Positions 6,857 through 13,425 of a DNA stretch of 14,189 bases are shown one piece after another. The stretch's first letter is position 1, and each line of letters starts with the position of its first letter. The notes below the pieces were generated by a model. It had not been told where the DNA came from and did not search any database. It saw only the letters and a list, made by a program, of their open reading frames with translations. The stretch comes from Bacillota bacterium (lineage in GTDB: Bacteria > Bacillota > Clostridia > Clostridiales > Clostridiaceae): assembly GCA_023427705.1 (NCBI GenBank), contig JAEZAL010000141.1:1-14189 (forward strand), given 5' to 3'. A program made the translations under genes and the position numbers.

Positions 6857-7652
6857 CTTTATCACCTCTTGTAAATTCCTTTCTATTAGCTATTAATAAA
6901 AGTGTTAATACTGTTACAAACATTAGCGTAGAAAGAGCATTAATTTCTGGTTTAATACCTCTTCTAGCCATTGCAAAAATTTCAATTGAAAGATTTGTAA
7001 CTCCAGGACCTGCAGTGAAGAAACTAATAACAAAGTCATCTATTGACATAGTAAATGCCATTAGCATTCCAGCAAAGATACCAGGTTTAATTTGAGGTAA
7101 TATAATCTTTCTTAGAGTATAAGCTGGTGTAGCACCTAAATCTAAAGCAGCATCTTCAATATTATCAGGTAACTGTCTAAGCTTAGGTAAAACAGCAAGT
7201 ATTACATACGGTATATTAAATGTAATATGTGCAATTAACATTGTAGTAAATCCGAAATCTAACTTAGTAATAGGTCTAATAAATATAAATAAACTCATTA
7301 ATGCTATACCTGTTACAATATCTGGATTTAATACAGGTAAATAATTTATATTTAATAATAGAGCTTTTTTAGGACCCTTCATTTTATTAATTCCAATAGC
7401 AGCTAAAGTTCCTATTATTGTAGCTACTACAGAAGAAATAACAGCTATAACTACTGTAAAGAAAAGAGCTTTCATAATATTTTCATTATTAAATAATTCA
7501 ACATACCATTTTAAAGTAAAGCCAGACCATTTTCCCATAGTCTTAGAATCATTAAATGAAAATATTATAAGGGCAGCAATAGGGGTATATAAGAATATGA
7601 AAACTAAAACTAAATAAAACTTTTTAATAAAATTTTCTAAACCTTTTACCAT
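6843..7652 (-). CDS. potC: Spermidine/putrescine ABC transporter permease PotC
   Basis: One of two membrane subunits that form the polyamine channel. The 269 residues hold about six transmembrane helices (12-33, 62-87, 98-124, 137-155, 190-211, 240-256). The cytoplasmic EAA loop that docks on PotA is EDAALDLGATPAYTLRKIIL (166-185), and MSIDDFVISFFTAGPGVTNL (202-221) is a typical PotC signature. The ATG has GGAGG about 10 bases upstream, within the end of potB; the two genes overlap by 7 bases. The end of potC contains the potD ribosome binding site, so the genes are probably translationally coupled. Confidence 0.95.
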   Translation of the reverse strand: MVKGLENFIKKFYLVLVFIFLYTPIAALIIFSFNDSKTMGKWSGFTLKWYVELFNNENIMKALFFTVVIAVISSVVATIIGTLAAIGINKMKGPKKALLLNINYLPVLNPDIVTGIALMSLFIFIRPITKLDFGFTTMLIAHITFNIPYVILAVLPKLRQLPDNIEDAALDLGATPAYTLRKIILPQIKPGIFAGMLMAFTMSIDDFVISFFTAGPGVTNLSIEIFAMARRGIKPEINALSTLMFVTVLTLLLIANRKEFTRGDKVEKA

Positions 7653-8500
7653 AATTGTCCGCCTCCTTCTTTAGCTTCTGAACTGTCAAATAAACTCATT
7701 ATAGCCATACATATTAATATAATTGCCATCATAAAAATTGAAATTGATGAACCAAAGTTCCAATCGCCCATCGTTGTAAATTGTTGCTCAATTAAGTTTC
7801 CTAAAAGCATATATTGACCACCACCAAGTAATCTTGAAATTACGAATGTTGAAACAGCTGGCATAAATACCATTGTAACTCCTGAAATTACTCCTGGCAT
7901 ACTTAAAGGAAAAACTACTTTTCTAAATACTTGTCTTTTATTAGCACCTAAATCAGATGCAGCATTTAATAAATCAGTATCAATTTTAGAAAGTACAGTA
8001 TAAATTGGTAAAACCATAAATGGTAAGAAGTTATATATCATACCTAAAATTACAGCACCATCATTATATAAGAAATTAAAAGGACCAAAGCCTAAATATC
8101 CAAGGATATTATTTATAAAACCATTTTTACCTAGGATAGGTAACCATGCATAAGTTCTAAGTAAGAAATTCATCCACATAGGTACAATGAATAACATAAT
8201 TAAAATATTTCCCTTTGAAGGTTTCATTCTTGAAATTATATATGCTACTGGATAACCTAATATTAAGCACCAAAAAGTAGATAGAAATGCAAGCCATAAA
8301 CTTCTTTGAAAAACTTTAATATATTGAGGTTGAATTAATCTTAAAAAGTTTTCTGCAGAAAACTTATAAGTACCATCAGGGTTAGTTACAGTAAAGCCGA
8401 AGAATAATACTATTAATAAAGGAATTACAATAAATAGAGCACTCCAAAATATAAATGGATAAGATGCAATATTTTTTCTAGATATTTTTGATTTACTCAT
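7646..8500 (-). CDS. potB: Spermidine/putrescine ABC transporter permease PotB
   Basis: Second membrane subunit of the polyamine importer. The 284 residues have about six transmembrane segments (14-37, 66-90, 99-120, 148-171, 198-224, 250-270). The EAA loop is AASDLGANKRQVFRKVVFPL (180-199), followed by MPGVISG. LRTYAWLPILGKNG (114-127) and LLGGGQYMLLGNLI (224-237) are usual in PotB. The ATG overlaps the end of potA by 8 bases; GAAAGG, a moderate Shine-Dalgarno, lies inside potA, again pointing to coupled translation. Confidence 0.95.
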   Translation of the reverse strand: MSKSKISRKNIASYPFIFWSALFIVIPLLIVLFFGFTVTNPDGTYKFSAENFLRLIQPQYIKVFQRSLWLAFLSTFWCLILGYPVAYIISRMKPSKGNILIMLFIVPMWMNFLLRTYAWLPILGKNGFINNILGYLGFGPFNFLYNDGAVILGMIYNFLPFMVLPIYTVLSKIDTDLLNAASDLGANKRQVFRKVVFPLSMPGVISGVTMVFMPAVSTFVISRLLGGGQYMLLGNLIEQQFTTMGDWNFGSSISIFMMAIILICMAIMSLFDSSEAKEGGGQLW

Positions 8501-9542
8501 TTTCAGAAACCTTTCTCATTATATGAATATCTTCAGGATAAATATCTAAACCAATTACAGAATTTACTTCAGCAAATTTAGTATTGTGTATAATCCATTT
8601 ATTATTTCCTTCTTCAACTTCTATTTCGTAATGAACTCCTTTAAATATTATTGACTTTACAGTTCCAGTTAACATTCCCTTATCAGCAGATACCATCTTA
8701 ATATCTTCTGGTCTAATAACAACGTCTACTAATTCATTTTCTTTAAAACCTTTATCTACACATTCAAATATTCTATTACAGAATTCTACTTTACAATCTT
8801 CAAGCATTTTTCCGCTTAATAGATTACTTTCACCGATAAAGTCAGCAACAAAAGCATTAGCTGGTTCATTATATATATCTTCAGGAGAACCCATTTGTTG
8901 TATTTTACCTTTATTCATAACTATTATTGTATCAGACATAGTTAATGCTTCTTCTTGATCATGAGTTACGAAAATAAAAGTAATTCCTAATCTTTGTTGT
9001 ATTCTCTTAAGCTCTATTTGCATTTCTTTTCTAAGTTTTAAATCTAAAGCTCCTAAAGGCTCATCTAAAAGAAGAACTTCAGGTTCATTAACTAATGCTC
9101 TAGCAATTGCAACTCTTTGTTGTTGACCACCACTTAAAGATTCAATTTTTCTTTTTTCAAAACCCTCCAATGATACTAGCTTTAGCATTTCTTTTACTTT
9201 TGAATCTATTATATCTTTAGAAACTTTTTTTATTTTTAATCCAAAGGCTACATTATCATATACATTCATATGAGGAAATAAAGCATACTTTTGGAAAACG
9301 GTGTTTACTTGCCTTTTATACGGAGGTAATGAAGAAATATCATTTCCATTAAATAATATCTCACCTTCATCAGCTTCTTCGAAACCAGCAATAATTTTTA
9401 AAGTAGTTGTTTTTCCACATCCACTAGGACCTAACAGAGTCAAAAATTCATTCTTTTTAATGTTTAATGATAGGTTGTCTAAAACACAATTGTCTTCGAA
9501 GGTCTTAGATACACCTTTAATTTCTATAATATTTTGTTCCAA
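8493..9542 (-). CDS. potA: Spermidine/putrescine ABC transporter ATPase PotA
   Basis: The ATP-hydrolysing subunit on the cytoplasmic side of the polyamine importer. The 349-residue protein has Walker A GPSGCGKTT (38-46), Q-loop Gln84, signature LSGGQQQR (136-143), Walker B LLLDEP (157-162), D-loop GALD and switch His194. A TOBE-type regulatory domain fills about 270-345 (VVIRPEDI at 274-281). The N-terminal half is close to the FbpC/PotA/UgpC type of importer ATPases; the adjacent potBCD genes settle the substrate class. The preferred start is TTG at 9542: AGAGGTG ends 6 bases upstream. The longer reading with GTG at 9551 would begin inside that Shine-Dalgarno. The gap to the upstream regulator gene is 23 bases, without a terminator. 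Confidence 0.95.
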   Translation of the reverse strand: MEQNIIEIKGVSKTFEDNCVLDNLSLNIKKNEFLTLLGPSGCGKTTTLKIIAGFEEADEGEILFNGNDISSLPPYKRQVNTVFQKYALFPHMNVYDNVAFGLKIKKVSKDIIDSKVKEMLKLVSLEGFEKRKIESLSGGQQQRVAIARALVNEPEVLLLDEPLGALDLKLRKEMQIELKRIQQRLGITFIFVTHDQEEALTMSDTIIVMNKGKIQQMGSPEDIYNEPANAFVADFIGESNLLSGKMLEDCKVEFCNRIFECVDKGFKENELVDVVIRPEDIKMVSADKGMLTGTVKSIIFKGVHYEIEVEEGNNKWIIHNTKFAEVNSVIGLDIYPEDIHIMRKVSENE

Positions 9543-9565
9543 AATAAACACCTCTTTCTACAGAT

Positions 9566-10105
9566 TTAAAATGATGGTGGAGTACTTATCCAAATTACTT
9601 TAGCCTGTGTTTTTCCAGCATTTGAAATATAATGATTTGACCTAGGCTTAAAATAAAAACTTTCTCCTTTTTTTACCTTATATTTCTTTTTACCTAAATG
9701 ATGTATAATACTTCCTGATAAAACAAAACCAAATTCTTCGCCTTCATGAGGTTCTTCTTCTATATATTGCCCGTTGGGTTCTAAAGTTATCATAATTGGT
9801 TCCATTTCATTTTTTTGTGCATTAGGAATAAGCCACATTAACTTATATTTTAAGTCTTCATTTTCAGTTTCAAACATATCTTCATATGTATAAGTAACTT
9901 TTTCTTCACTAGCATCGCTAAAGAACTCCCTTAAGTTAGTTCCCAAAATCTCTAATATATCTATTAAAGTTGCTATTGAAGGTGAAGTTAAATCATTTTC
10001 TACTTGTGATATAAAGCCTTTAGATAATTCACATCTATTAGCTAATTCTTCTTGAGTTAATTGTTTTTCAATACGCAATCTACGTATTTTTTCACCGATC
10101 TCCAC
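9566..10105 (-). CDS. HTH-cupin transcriptional regulator of the polyamine operon
   Basis: A 179-residue XRE-family DNA-binding protein with a C-terminal cupin sensor, the layout of PuuR-like regulators. Residues 1-60 form the helix-turn-helix (QLTQEELANRC at 15-25 and the recognition helix region LSKGFISQVEN at 28-38). Residues 105-175 form a cupin barrel (PHEGEEFGFVLSG at 119-131 and GESFYFKPRSNHYISN at 147-162). I chose GTG at 10105 because GGAAGGTG lies 5 bases upstream and the resulting start MEIGEKIRRLR is typical of this family. The ATG at 10120 has no ribosome binding site and overlaps this one. It is the first gene of the pot operon, so it probably senses polyamine levels and controls its own operon (inference from context). 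Confidence 0.88.
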   Translation of the reverse strand: MEIGEKIRRLRIEKQLTQEELANRCELSKGFISQVENDLTSPSIATLIDILEILGTNLREFFSDASEEKVTYTYEDMFETENEDLKYKLMWLIPNAQKNEMEPIMITLEPNGQYIEEEPHEGEEFGFVLSGSIIHHLGKKKYKVKKGESFYFKPRSNHYISNAGKTQAKVIWISTPPSF

Positions 10106-10135
10106 AATTACACCTTCCATATTAATATTTTCTAA

Positions 10136-10176
10136 TACTAAACCTTATGTTTAAAATTACTAAACAAACAATTGTT
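10136..10176 (-). promoter_or_regulatory. Candidate operators in the pot operon leader
   Basis: TACTAAAC occurs twice as a direct repeat (10136-10143 and 10158-10165), spaced 22 bp, about two helical turns. AACAATTGTT (10167-10176) is a perfect palindrome that abuts the -10 at the predicted start of transcription, and GTTTA/TAAAC (10149-10153, 10161-10165) is an inverted repeat. Binding here would block the promoter, as expected for autoregulation by the HTH-cupin protein. No operator of this exact sequence is known to me. Confidence 0.4.
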
Positions 10177-10205
10177 ATTATATAGATTTAAGAATGAAAA
10201 ATCAA
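10177..10205 (-). promoter_or_regulatory. Sigma-A promoter of the regulator-potABCD operon
   Basis: On the minus strand TTGATT (10205-10200), a 17-base spacer and a perfect TATAAT (10182-10177) place the transcript start near 10170. The leader to the GTG start is about 65 bases. No other good promoter is seen before potA, so the five genes are likely one transcript. Confidence 0.75.
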
Positions 10206-10236
10206 TATTTTTTTATAAAAAATATAAAAAATATTT
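10205..10236. other. A/T-tract block upstream of the pot promoter
   Basis: Phased runs of T7, A6 and A6 form an all-A/T stretch directly upstream of the pot -35. It has the position and composition of a UP element bound by the RNA polymerase alpha subunit, or of curved DNA. In a genome this A/T-rich the signal is modest. Confidence 0.35.
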
Positions 10237-10310
10237 CTTGCGAAAACATTGGTATTATTGAGGTTGGACATAATAAATAAAAAAAGAGTTTAATAAAACA
10301 TCATTCAAAG

Positions 10311-10325
10311 TTTAGTAATACTAAA
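10311..10325. repeat. 15-base palindrome TTTAGTA-A-TACTAAA
   Basis: A perfect 7+1+7 palindrome containing the same TACTAAA string found twice in the pot operon leader. It lies about 110 bp upstream of the pot -35, in the region shared with the divergent GNAT/DJ-1 gene. It may be a distal operator of the same regulator (inference). Confidence 0.4.
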
Positions 10326-10348
10326 TATTTTTTAAAAATGGAATAATT

Positions 10349-10406
10349 GTTAGAAAATTCATATATGTTAAAAAATAGATATAGTCTGTATTATAAAATT
10401 TCTAAC
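10349..10406. repeat. 8-bp inverted repeat with 42-base spacer
   Basis: GTTAGAAA (10349-10356) and TTTCTAAC (10399-10406) are exact complements. No T tract follows and the loop is A/T-rich without recognisable structure. Apart from the listed promoters and repeats I see no gene or RNA in the 440-base gap 10121-10561. Confidence 0.3.
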
Positions 10407-10481
10407 TTATATGGTCTAATTAGTATAGATAATAAAATGTTAATTTTTAATTACATAATTTACATATAACTTTCATATTCC

Positions 10482-10510
10482 TTGATTAATACATTAATTT
10501 GTGAGATATT
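10482..10510 (+). promoter_or_regulatory. Possible promoter of the GNAT/DJ-1 fusion gene
   Basis: TTGATT (10482-10487), a 17-base spacer and GATATT (10505-10510) with TG at 10502-10503 give a -35 plus extended -10. Transcription would start near 10517, 45 bases before the ATG. The -10 has two mismatches, so this is tentative. Confidence 0.4.
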
Positions 10511-10561
10511 AATTTATATATCTACTTTTAATAAAAAGAGAAAAAATTTATAGGTGAGATA

Positions 10562-11641
10562 ATGAATGATAAAATTAATTTATATAGAAGAAACGGAAAG
10601 TTAATATATATTAAAATGCCTGAATTTAATGAGTTAGCCTTTGTAAGAGAGTTATGGGGAAAAAAGGAGAATATGGGCGAGTTTGGAGATGTATATTCAT
10701 TTCCAAAAGAAAAATGGGAAATGTTCTATAGGAAGATGGTAAGTCCAACAGATGGGAAAAATTTTTATTGTCTAATTTATGATTTAAATGATAAGCCTAT
10801 AGGTGAAGTTAGCTTTCATGGATATAATTCAGCTACTAAAGTTGCAAGAATTAACATAAAGATACATTATGAACATAGAAAAAAGGGGTATGGAGAAGAA
10901 GCTCTAAGGTTATTACTTGAATATTATTTTTATGAATTTGGTGGTCAATCTATTATAGATTCAGTAAAGTCTGATGAAGGAAAATCGCTATTAAAGAAAA
11001 TTGGATTTGAAGAATTAAACAGTGTAAGAAATCAAAGAACATATAAGTTGACTAAAGAGAAGTTTTTAAGTCGTAAAATTAACAGTAAGGTTATAGTAGC
11101 TATTCTAGCATATAATGATGTTGATATAATGGAATACTCTCTAGCTTATAAAAGTTTTAGTATAGCTAATGAAATATTAAAGGAAGATTATTTTGAAGTA
11201 TATTCATTATCTAATAATAAAATTATTAGTTATCAATATGGGGATATAAATATTGATAAAACTATTAATGATTCCTATATTAGTCCTGATATTGTAGTAA
11301 TTCCTGGTGGAAGTGGAGTGAAAAATGTTATTTCTGATATAAAGTTATTAGATTATTTAAACAATGTTTACTGTAATTGTGACTATATAGCTACATTTTC
11401 TAGTGGAGTATACTTTTTAGATAAAGTTATTAATTTTGAAGGGGTTTCTATACCAAATTCTAAATATGTGATAGAAGGTGTAAATATTGTTAAAAAAGAT
11501 TTTGTTGATAATGGCAAGATAATGGTTTCTTATAACTTAATAGGTAATATTAAATTATGTATAAGTTTAATTAAAAAAATATGTGGATATGAAGTTTCAG
11601 AAGAGTTGGCAAAAGAAATTGGATATTTACACAAGTGTTAA
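10562..11641 (+). CDS. GNAT acetyltransferase fused to a DJ-1/PfpI-like domain
   Basis: A two-domain protein of 359 residues. Residues 8-165 are a GNAT N-acetyltransferase: beta-strands IGEVSFHGYN (80-89), then ARINIKIHYEHRKKGYGEEALRLLLEY (95-121) with the acetyl-CoA-binding RKKGYG at 106-111, and KIGFEE (146-151). Residues 174-355 resemble the DJ-1/PfpI/class I glutaminase-like fold: KVIVAILAYNDVDIMEY (176-192), SPDIVVIPGGSGV (241-253) and the elbow segment YIATFSSGVYFLD (275-287). At the elbow, where homologues have a nucleophilic cysteine (VCTG), this protein has FSSG, Ser280. The second domain may therefore bind a ligand or act as a hydrolase of another type rather than as a protease or glyoxalase. 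The ATG follows AGGTGA. It lies between the pot promoter and pflA. Substrate unknown. Confidence 0.8.
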   Translation: MNDKINLYRRNGKLIYIKMPEFNELAFVRELWGKKENMGEFGDVYSFPKEKWEMFYRKMVSPTDGKNFYCLIYDLNDKPIGEVSFHGYNSATKVARINIKIHYEHRKKGYGEEALRLLLEYYFYEFGGQSIIDSVKSDEGKSLLKKIGFEELNSVRNQRTYKLTKEKFLSRKINSKVIVAILAYNDVDIMEYSLAYKSFSIANEILKEDYFEVYSLSNNKIISYQYGDINIDKTINDSYISPDIVVIPGGSGVKNVISDIKLLDYLNNVYCNCDYIATFSSGVYFLDKVINFEGVSIPNSKYVIEGVNIVKKDFVDNGKIMVSYNLIGNIKLCISLIKKICGYEVSEELAKEIGYLHKC

Positions 11642-11651
11642 TATCGCCATA

Positions 11652-11681
11652 TTGGACAATTTATAATATAGACATTATAAT
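11652..11681 (+). promoter_or_regulatory. Promoter of pflA
   Basis: TTGGAC (11652-11657), an 18-base spacer and TATAAT (11676-11681) lie in the 94-base gap before pflA. Transcription would start near 11688. This suggests pflA is transcribed on its own, although read-through from the GNAT/DJ-1 gene is possible because no terminator separates them. Confidence 0.6.
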
Positions 11682-11735
11682 AAACTATGAATTTTCAGAT
11701 GTTTTTAAATGCATAAATAGAGGAGAAGATAGTAT

Positions 11736-12449
11736 ATGATAAAGGGTAGAATTCATTCCATAGAATCTATGGGACTTGTAGATGGACCAGGAATAAGAGT
11801 TGTAGTTTTTTTCCAAGGATGTAAATTAAGATGTCTTTACTGCCATAATCCTGATACTTGGAGTGAAAAAGATGGCATAGAATATGAGGTAGAAGATTTA
11901 CTTAAGAGAATAAAAAGATTTAAAAGTTACTTTGCAGCATCTAATGGAGGAGTTACATTTTCAGGAGGAGATCCTCTTAGACAGCCAGAATTTCTTTTAG
12001 AACTTTTAAAAAGGTGCAAAGAAGAGGGAATACATACTTGTTTAGATACATCTGGAGTAGGTTTCGGGGATTATGATGAAATACTTAAATATACAGATTT
12101 AGTTTTATATGATGTGAAGCATTTAACTGAAGAGGGATATTTAGATATGACAGGAAGTAAAATTAATGAAACTAATAATTTTATAGAAGCTGTAAAAAGA
12201 TCTGGTACTAAGTTATGGGTAAGACAAGTAGTAGTACCAGGAAGAACAGATAGTGAAAAATACATGGAGAGTTTAAGAAGGTTTGTAGACTCTCTAGATA
12301 ATGTTGAAAAAGTAGAGTTACTACCATATCATTTATTAGGTGTAAATAAATACGAAAATATGAAGCTTAAATATAGATTGGATGGAGTACCAGAAATGGA
12401 TAAAGACAAGTGTAAGGAACTAAAAGATAAGTTTTTTAGTGAATATTAA
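11736..12449 (+). CDS. pflA: Pyruvate formate-lyase activating enzyme
   Basis: A radical SAM enzyme that installs the glycyl radical on pyruvate formate-lyase, enabling anaerobic conversion of pyruvate to formate and acetyl-CoA. The 237 residues are of normal length. The N-terminal GRIHSIESMGLVDGPGIR (4-21) is close to characterised PflA. The 4Fe-4S motif CKLRCLYC has Cys29, Cys33 and Cys36, followed by HNPDTW. VTFSGGDP (73-80) carries the GGDP SAM-binding motif, and DTSG (104-107) and YDVKH (125-129) are further conserved segments. There is no extra ferredoxin insert, which separates it from activases of glycerol dehydratase and related glycyl radical enzymes. AGGAGA lies 9 bases upstream of the ATG. 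The usual partner gene pflB is not next to it in the window. Confidence 0.94.
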   Translation: MIKGRIHSIESMGLVDGPGIRVVVFFQGCKLRCLYCHNPDTWSEKDGIEYEVEDLLKRIKRFKSYFAASNGGVTFSGGDPLRQPEFLLELLKRCKEEGIHTCLDTSGVGFGDYDEILKYTDLVLYDVKHLTEEGYLDMTGSKINETNNFIEAVKRSGTKLWVRQVVVPGRTDSEKYMESLRRFVDSLDNVEKVELLPYHLLGVNKYENMKLKYRLDGVPEMDKDKCKELKDKFFSEY

Positions 12450-12461
12450 TATATAGGACAA

Positions 12462-12508
12462 AGAAATATAGTTACGATTTTATATTGATAATTGATTTTT
12501 ATATTTCT
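12462..12508 (+). repeat. 9-bp inverted repeat after pflA
   Basis: AGAAATATA (12462-12470) and TATATTTCT (12500-12508) are exact complements 13 bases past the pflA stop. No T tract follows, so it is at best a weak terminator or a processing/stability hairpin. Confidence 0.35.
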
Positions 12509-12540
12509 GAATAAAACGAGGAAGTATTTCCTTTAATACA

Positions 12541-12611
12541 AAAAGAAAAAATATAATGATAGTGTGACTTGGAGATTGCGACGGAACAACTAACATTATA
12601 TTTTTTTCTTT
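12541..12611. terminator. Large two-way terminator-like hairpin between pflA and the exonuclease
   Basis: AAAGAAAAAATATAATG (12542-12558) pairs with CATTATATTTTTTTCTTT (12594-12611) with one bulge. After an A-A mismatch, TAGTGT (12560-12565) pairs with ACAACTA (12586-12592) with one bulge. The A and T runs at the two ends give a T tract in each direction, as expected between convergent genes. The 20-base loop is much richer in G and C than the flanks, which is unusual for a plain terminator; its sequence resembles the loop at 4825-4854. Confidence 0.65.
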
Positions 12612-12617
12612 ATTTTT

Positions 12618-13244
12618 TTATTTAAGTAGTTTTGAAAAATATCCAGCAGGAATTAATCCTTTTTTCATACCTTGTATTACAGTTAAGTATGTTGCAGCAG
12701 TATCAAATCTAGCATCGTGATAGTTTCCGCTTCCTTCAAAAAGCTCATTTGCCTTATTTGTAATCTGTTCTTCTGTAATTCCTAAGAAGTCTATGACTTC
12801 TGAAAGTTTTGGGTTTTTAACAGTTCCTGATGGATTAAAGATATTGCATATAGGTTTATAGTAGGACATTGTACAAAAAGTATTTTTTGGTTCCCAAGTA
12901 GTATCTACAAGACCTGCTTCCCATAATTGTTGCAATTCATGTTTTAAAAACTTTATATCGAATTGAACATTGTGTCCTATAATAAAATCTGCGTCGAAAA
13001 AGTCTGGCATAAACTCATGAACAAATTCAAGAAATTCTCTTCCATCAGAAAGCTCATAAAGTTTTTCTAATGAAAAACCATGAATAGCTTGAGCACCTTC
13101 ATCCATATCTTCTACAGTAAAGAAGAAGTTTTTACCAGTAGTTTTTTGTGGTTTAGTTGAAGCATCTATTACTATATAACTTAATTGACAAATGTTCCCT
13201 GGTTTTATACTTGTAGTTTCTGTATCGAAAAATAATAGTTTCAT
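12618..13244 (-). CDS. DEDDh-family 3'-5' exonuclease (DnaQ/epsilon-like)
   Basis: A single-domain 208-residue nuclease. The DEDDh catalytic set is complete: DTETT with Asp7 and Glu9, HNVQFD with Asp96, and HDARFD with His176 and Asp181. These bind two metal ions and remove nucleotides from 3' ends of DNA or RNA. There is no helicase, BRCT or polymerase domain, so proofreading, repair and small-RNA trimming are all possible; sequence alone does not decide. I chose the ATG at 13244 because GGAGG lies 5 bases upstream; an in-frame TTG at 13256 overlaps that site. It stands alone, convergent with pflA and downstream of arginase on the same strand but separated from it by a terminator. Confidence 0.88.
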   Translation of the reverse strand: MKLLFFDTETTSIKPGNICQLSYIVIDASTKPQKTTGKNFFFTVEDMDEGAQAIHGFSLEKLYELSDGREFLEFVHEFMPDFFDADFIIGHNVQFDIKFLKHELQQLWEAGLVDTTWEPKNTFCTMSYYKPICNIFNPSGTVKNPKLSEVIDFLGITEEQITNKANELFEGSGNYHDARFDTAATYLTVIQGMKKGLIPAGYFSKLLK

Positions 13245-13390
13245 AAAATCCTCCAAATTCTGTATTTATATAATTCTTAATTAATATTCTAAATTGCATA
13301 CTCTTAATAATATTAACTCAAAGATAAATAAATTAAATAAATATAAAATTTTTTTATAATCTATATAATAACATAAAATTTTAATTAATC

Positions 13391-13416
13391 AAAAAGGAGT
13401 TGTAATTACAACTCCT
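13391..13416 (-). terminator. Intrinsic terminator of the arginase gene
   Basis: AGGAGTTGTAA (13395-13405) and TTACAACTCCT (13406-13416) form a perfect palindrome. On the minus strand it is followed by TTTTTGATT. It begins 10 bases past the arginase stop. The rest of 13257-13390 is A/T-rich spacer that must hold the exonuclease promoter, which I cannot place with confidence. Confidence 0.85.
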
Positions 13417-13425
13417 AATTATATA

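Noticed and set aside
9301..9603. Open frame on the plus strand across the start of potA
   Set aside because: It is antisense to Walker A and the N-terminal coding part of potA and shows no recognisable domain.
10201..10240. A/T-rich inverted repeats considered as a CRISPR-like or phage attachment element
   Set aside because: There is a single block of A and T runs with no repeat-spacer pattern, no tRNA and no integrase gene nearby.
10349..10406. Inverted repeat considered as a terminator or riboswitch
   Set aside because: No T tract, an unstructured 42-base A/T loop, and no upstream gene reading toward it on the plus strand.
12071..12265. Open frame on the minus strand inside pflA
   Set aside because: A shadow of the pflA coding sequence without ribosome binding site or domain.
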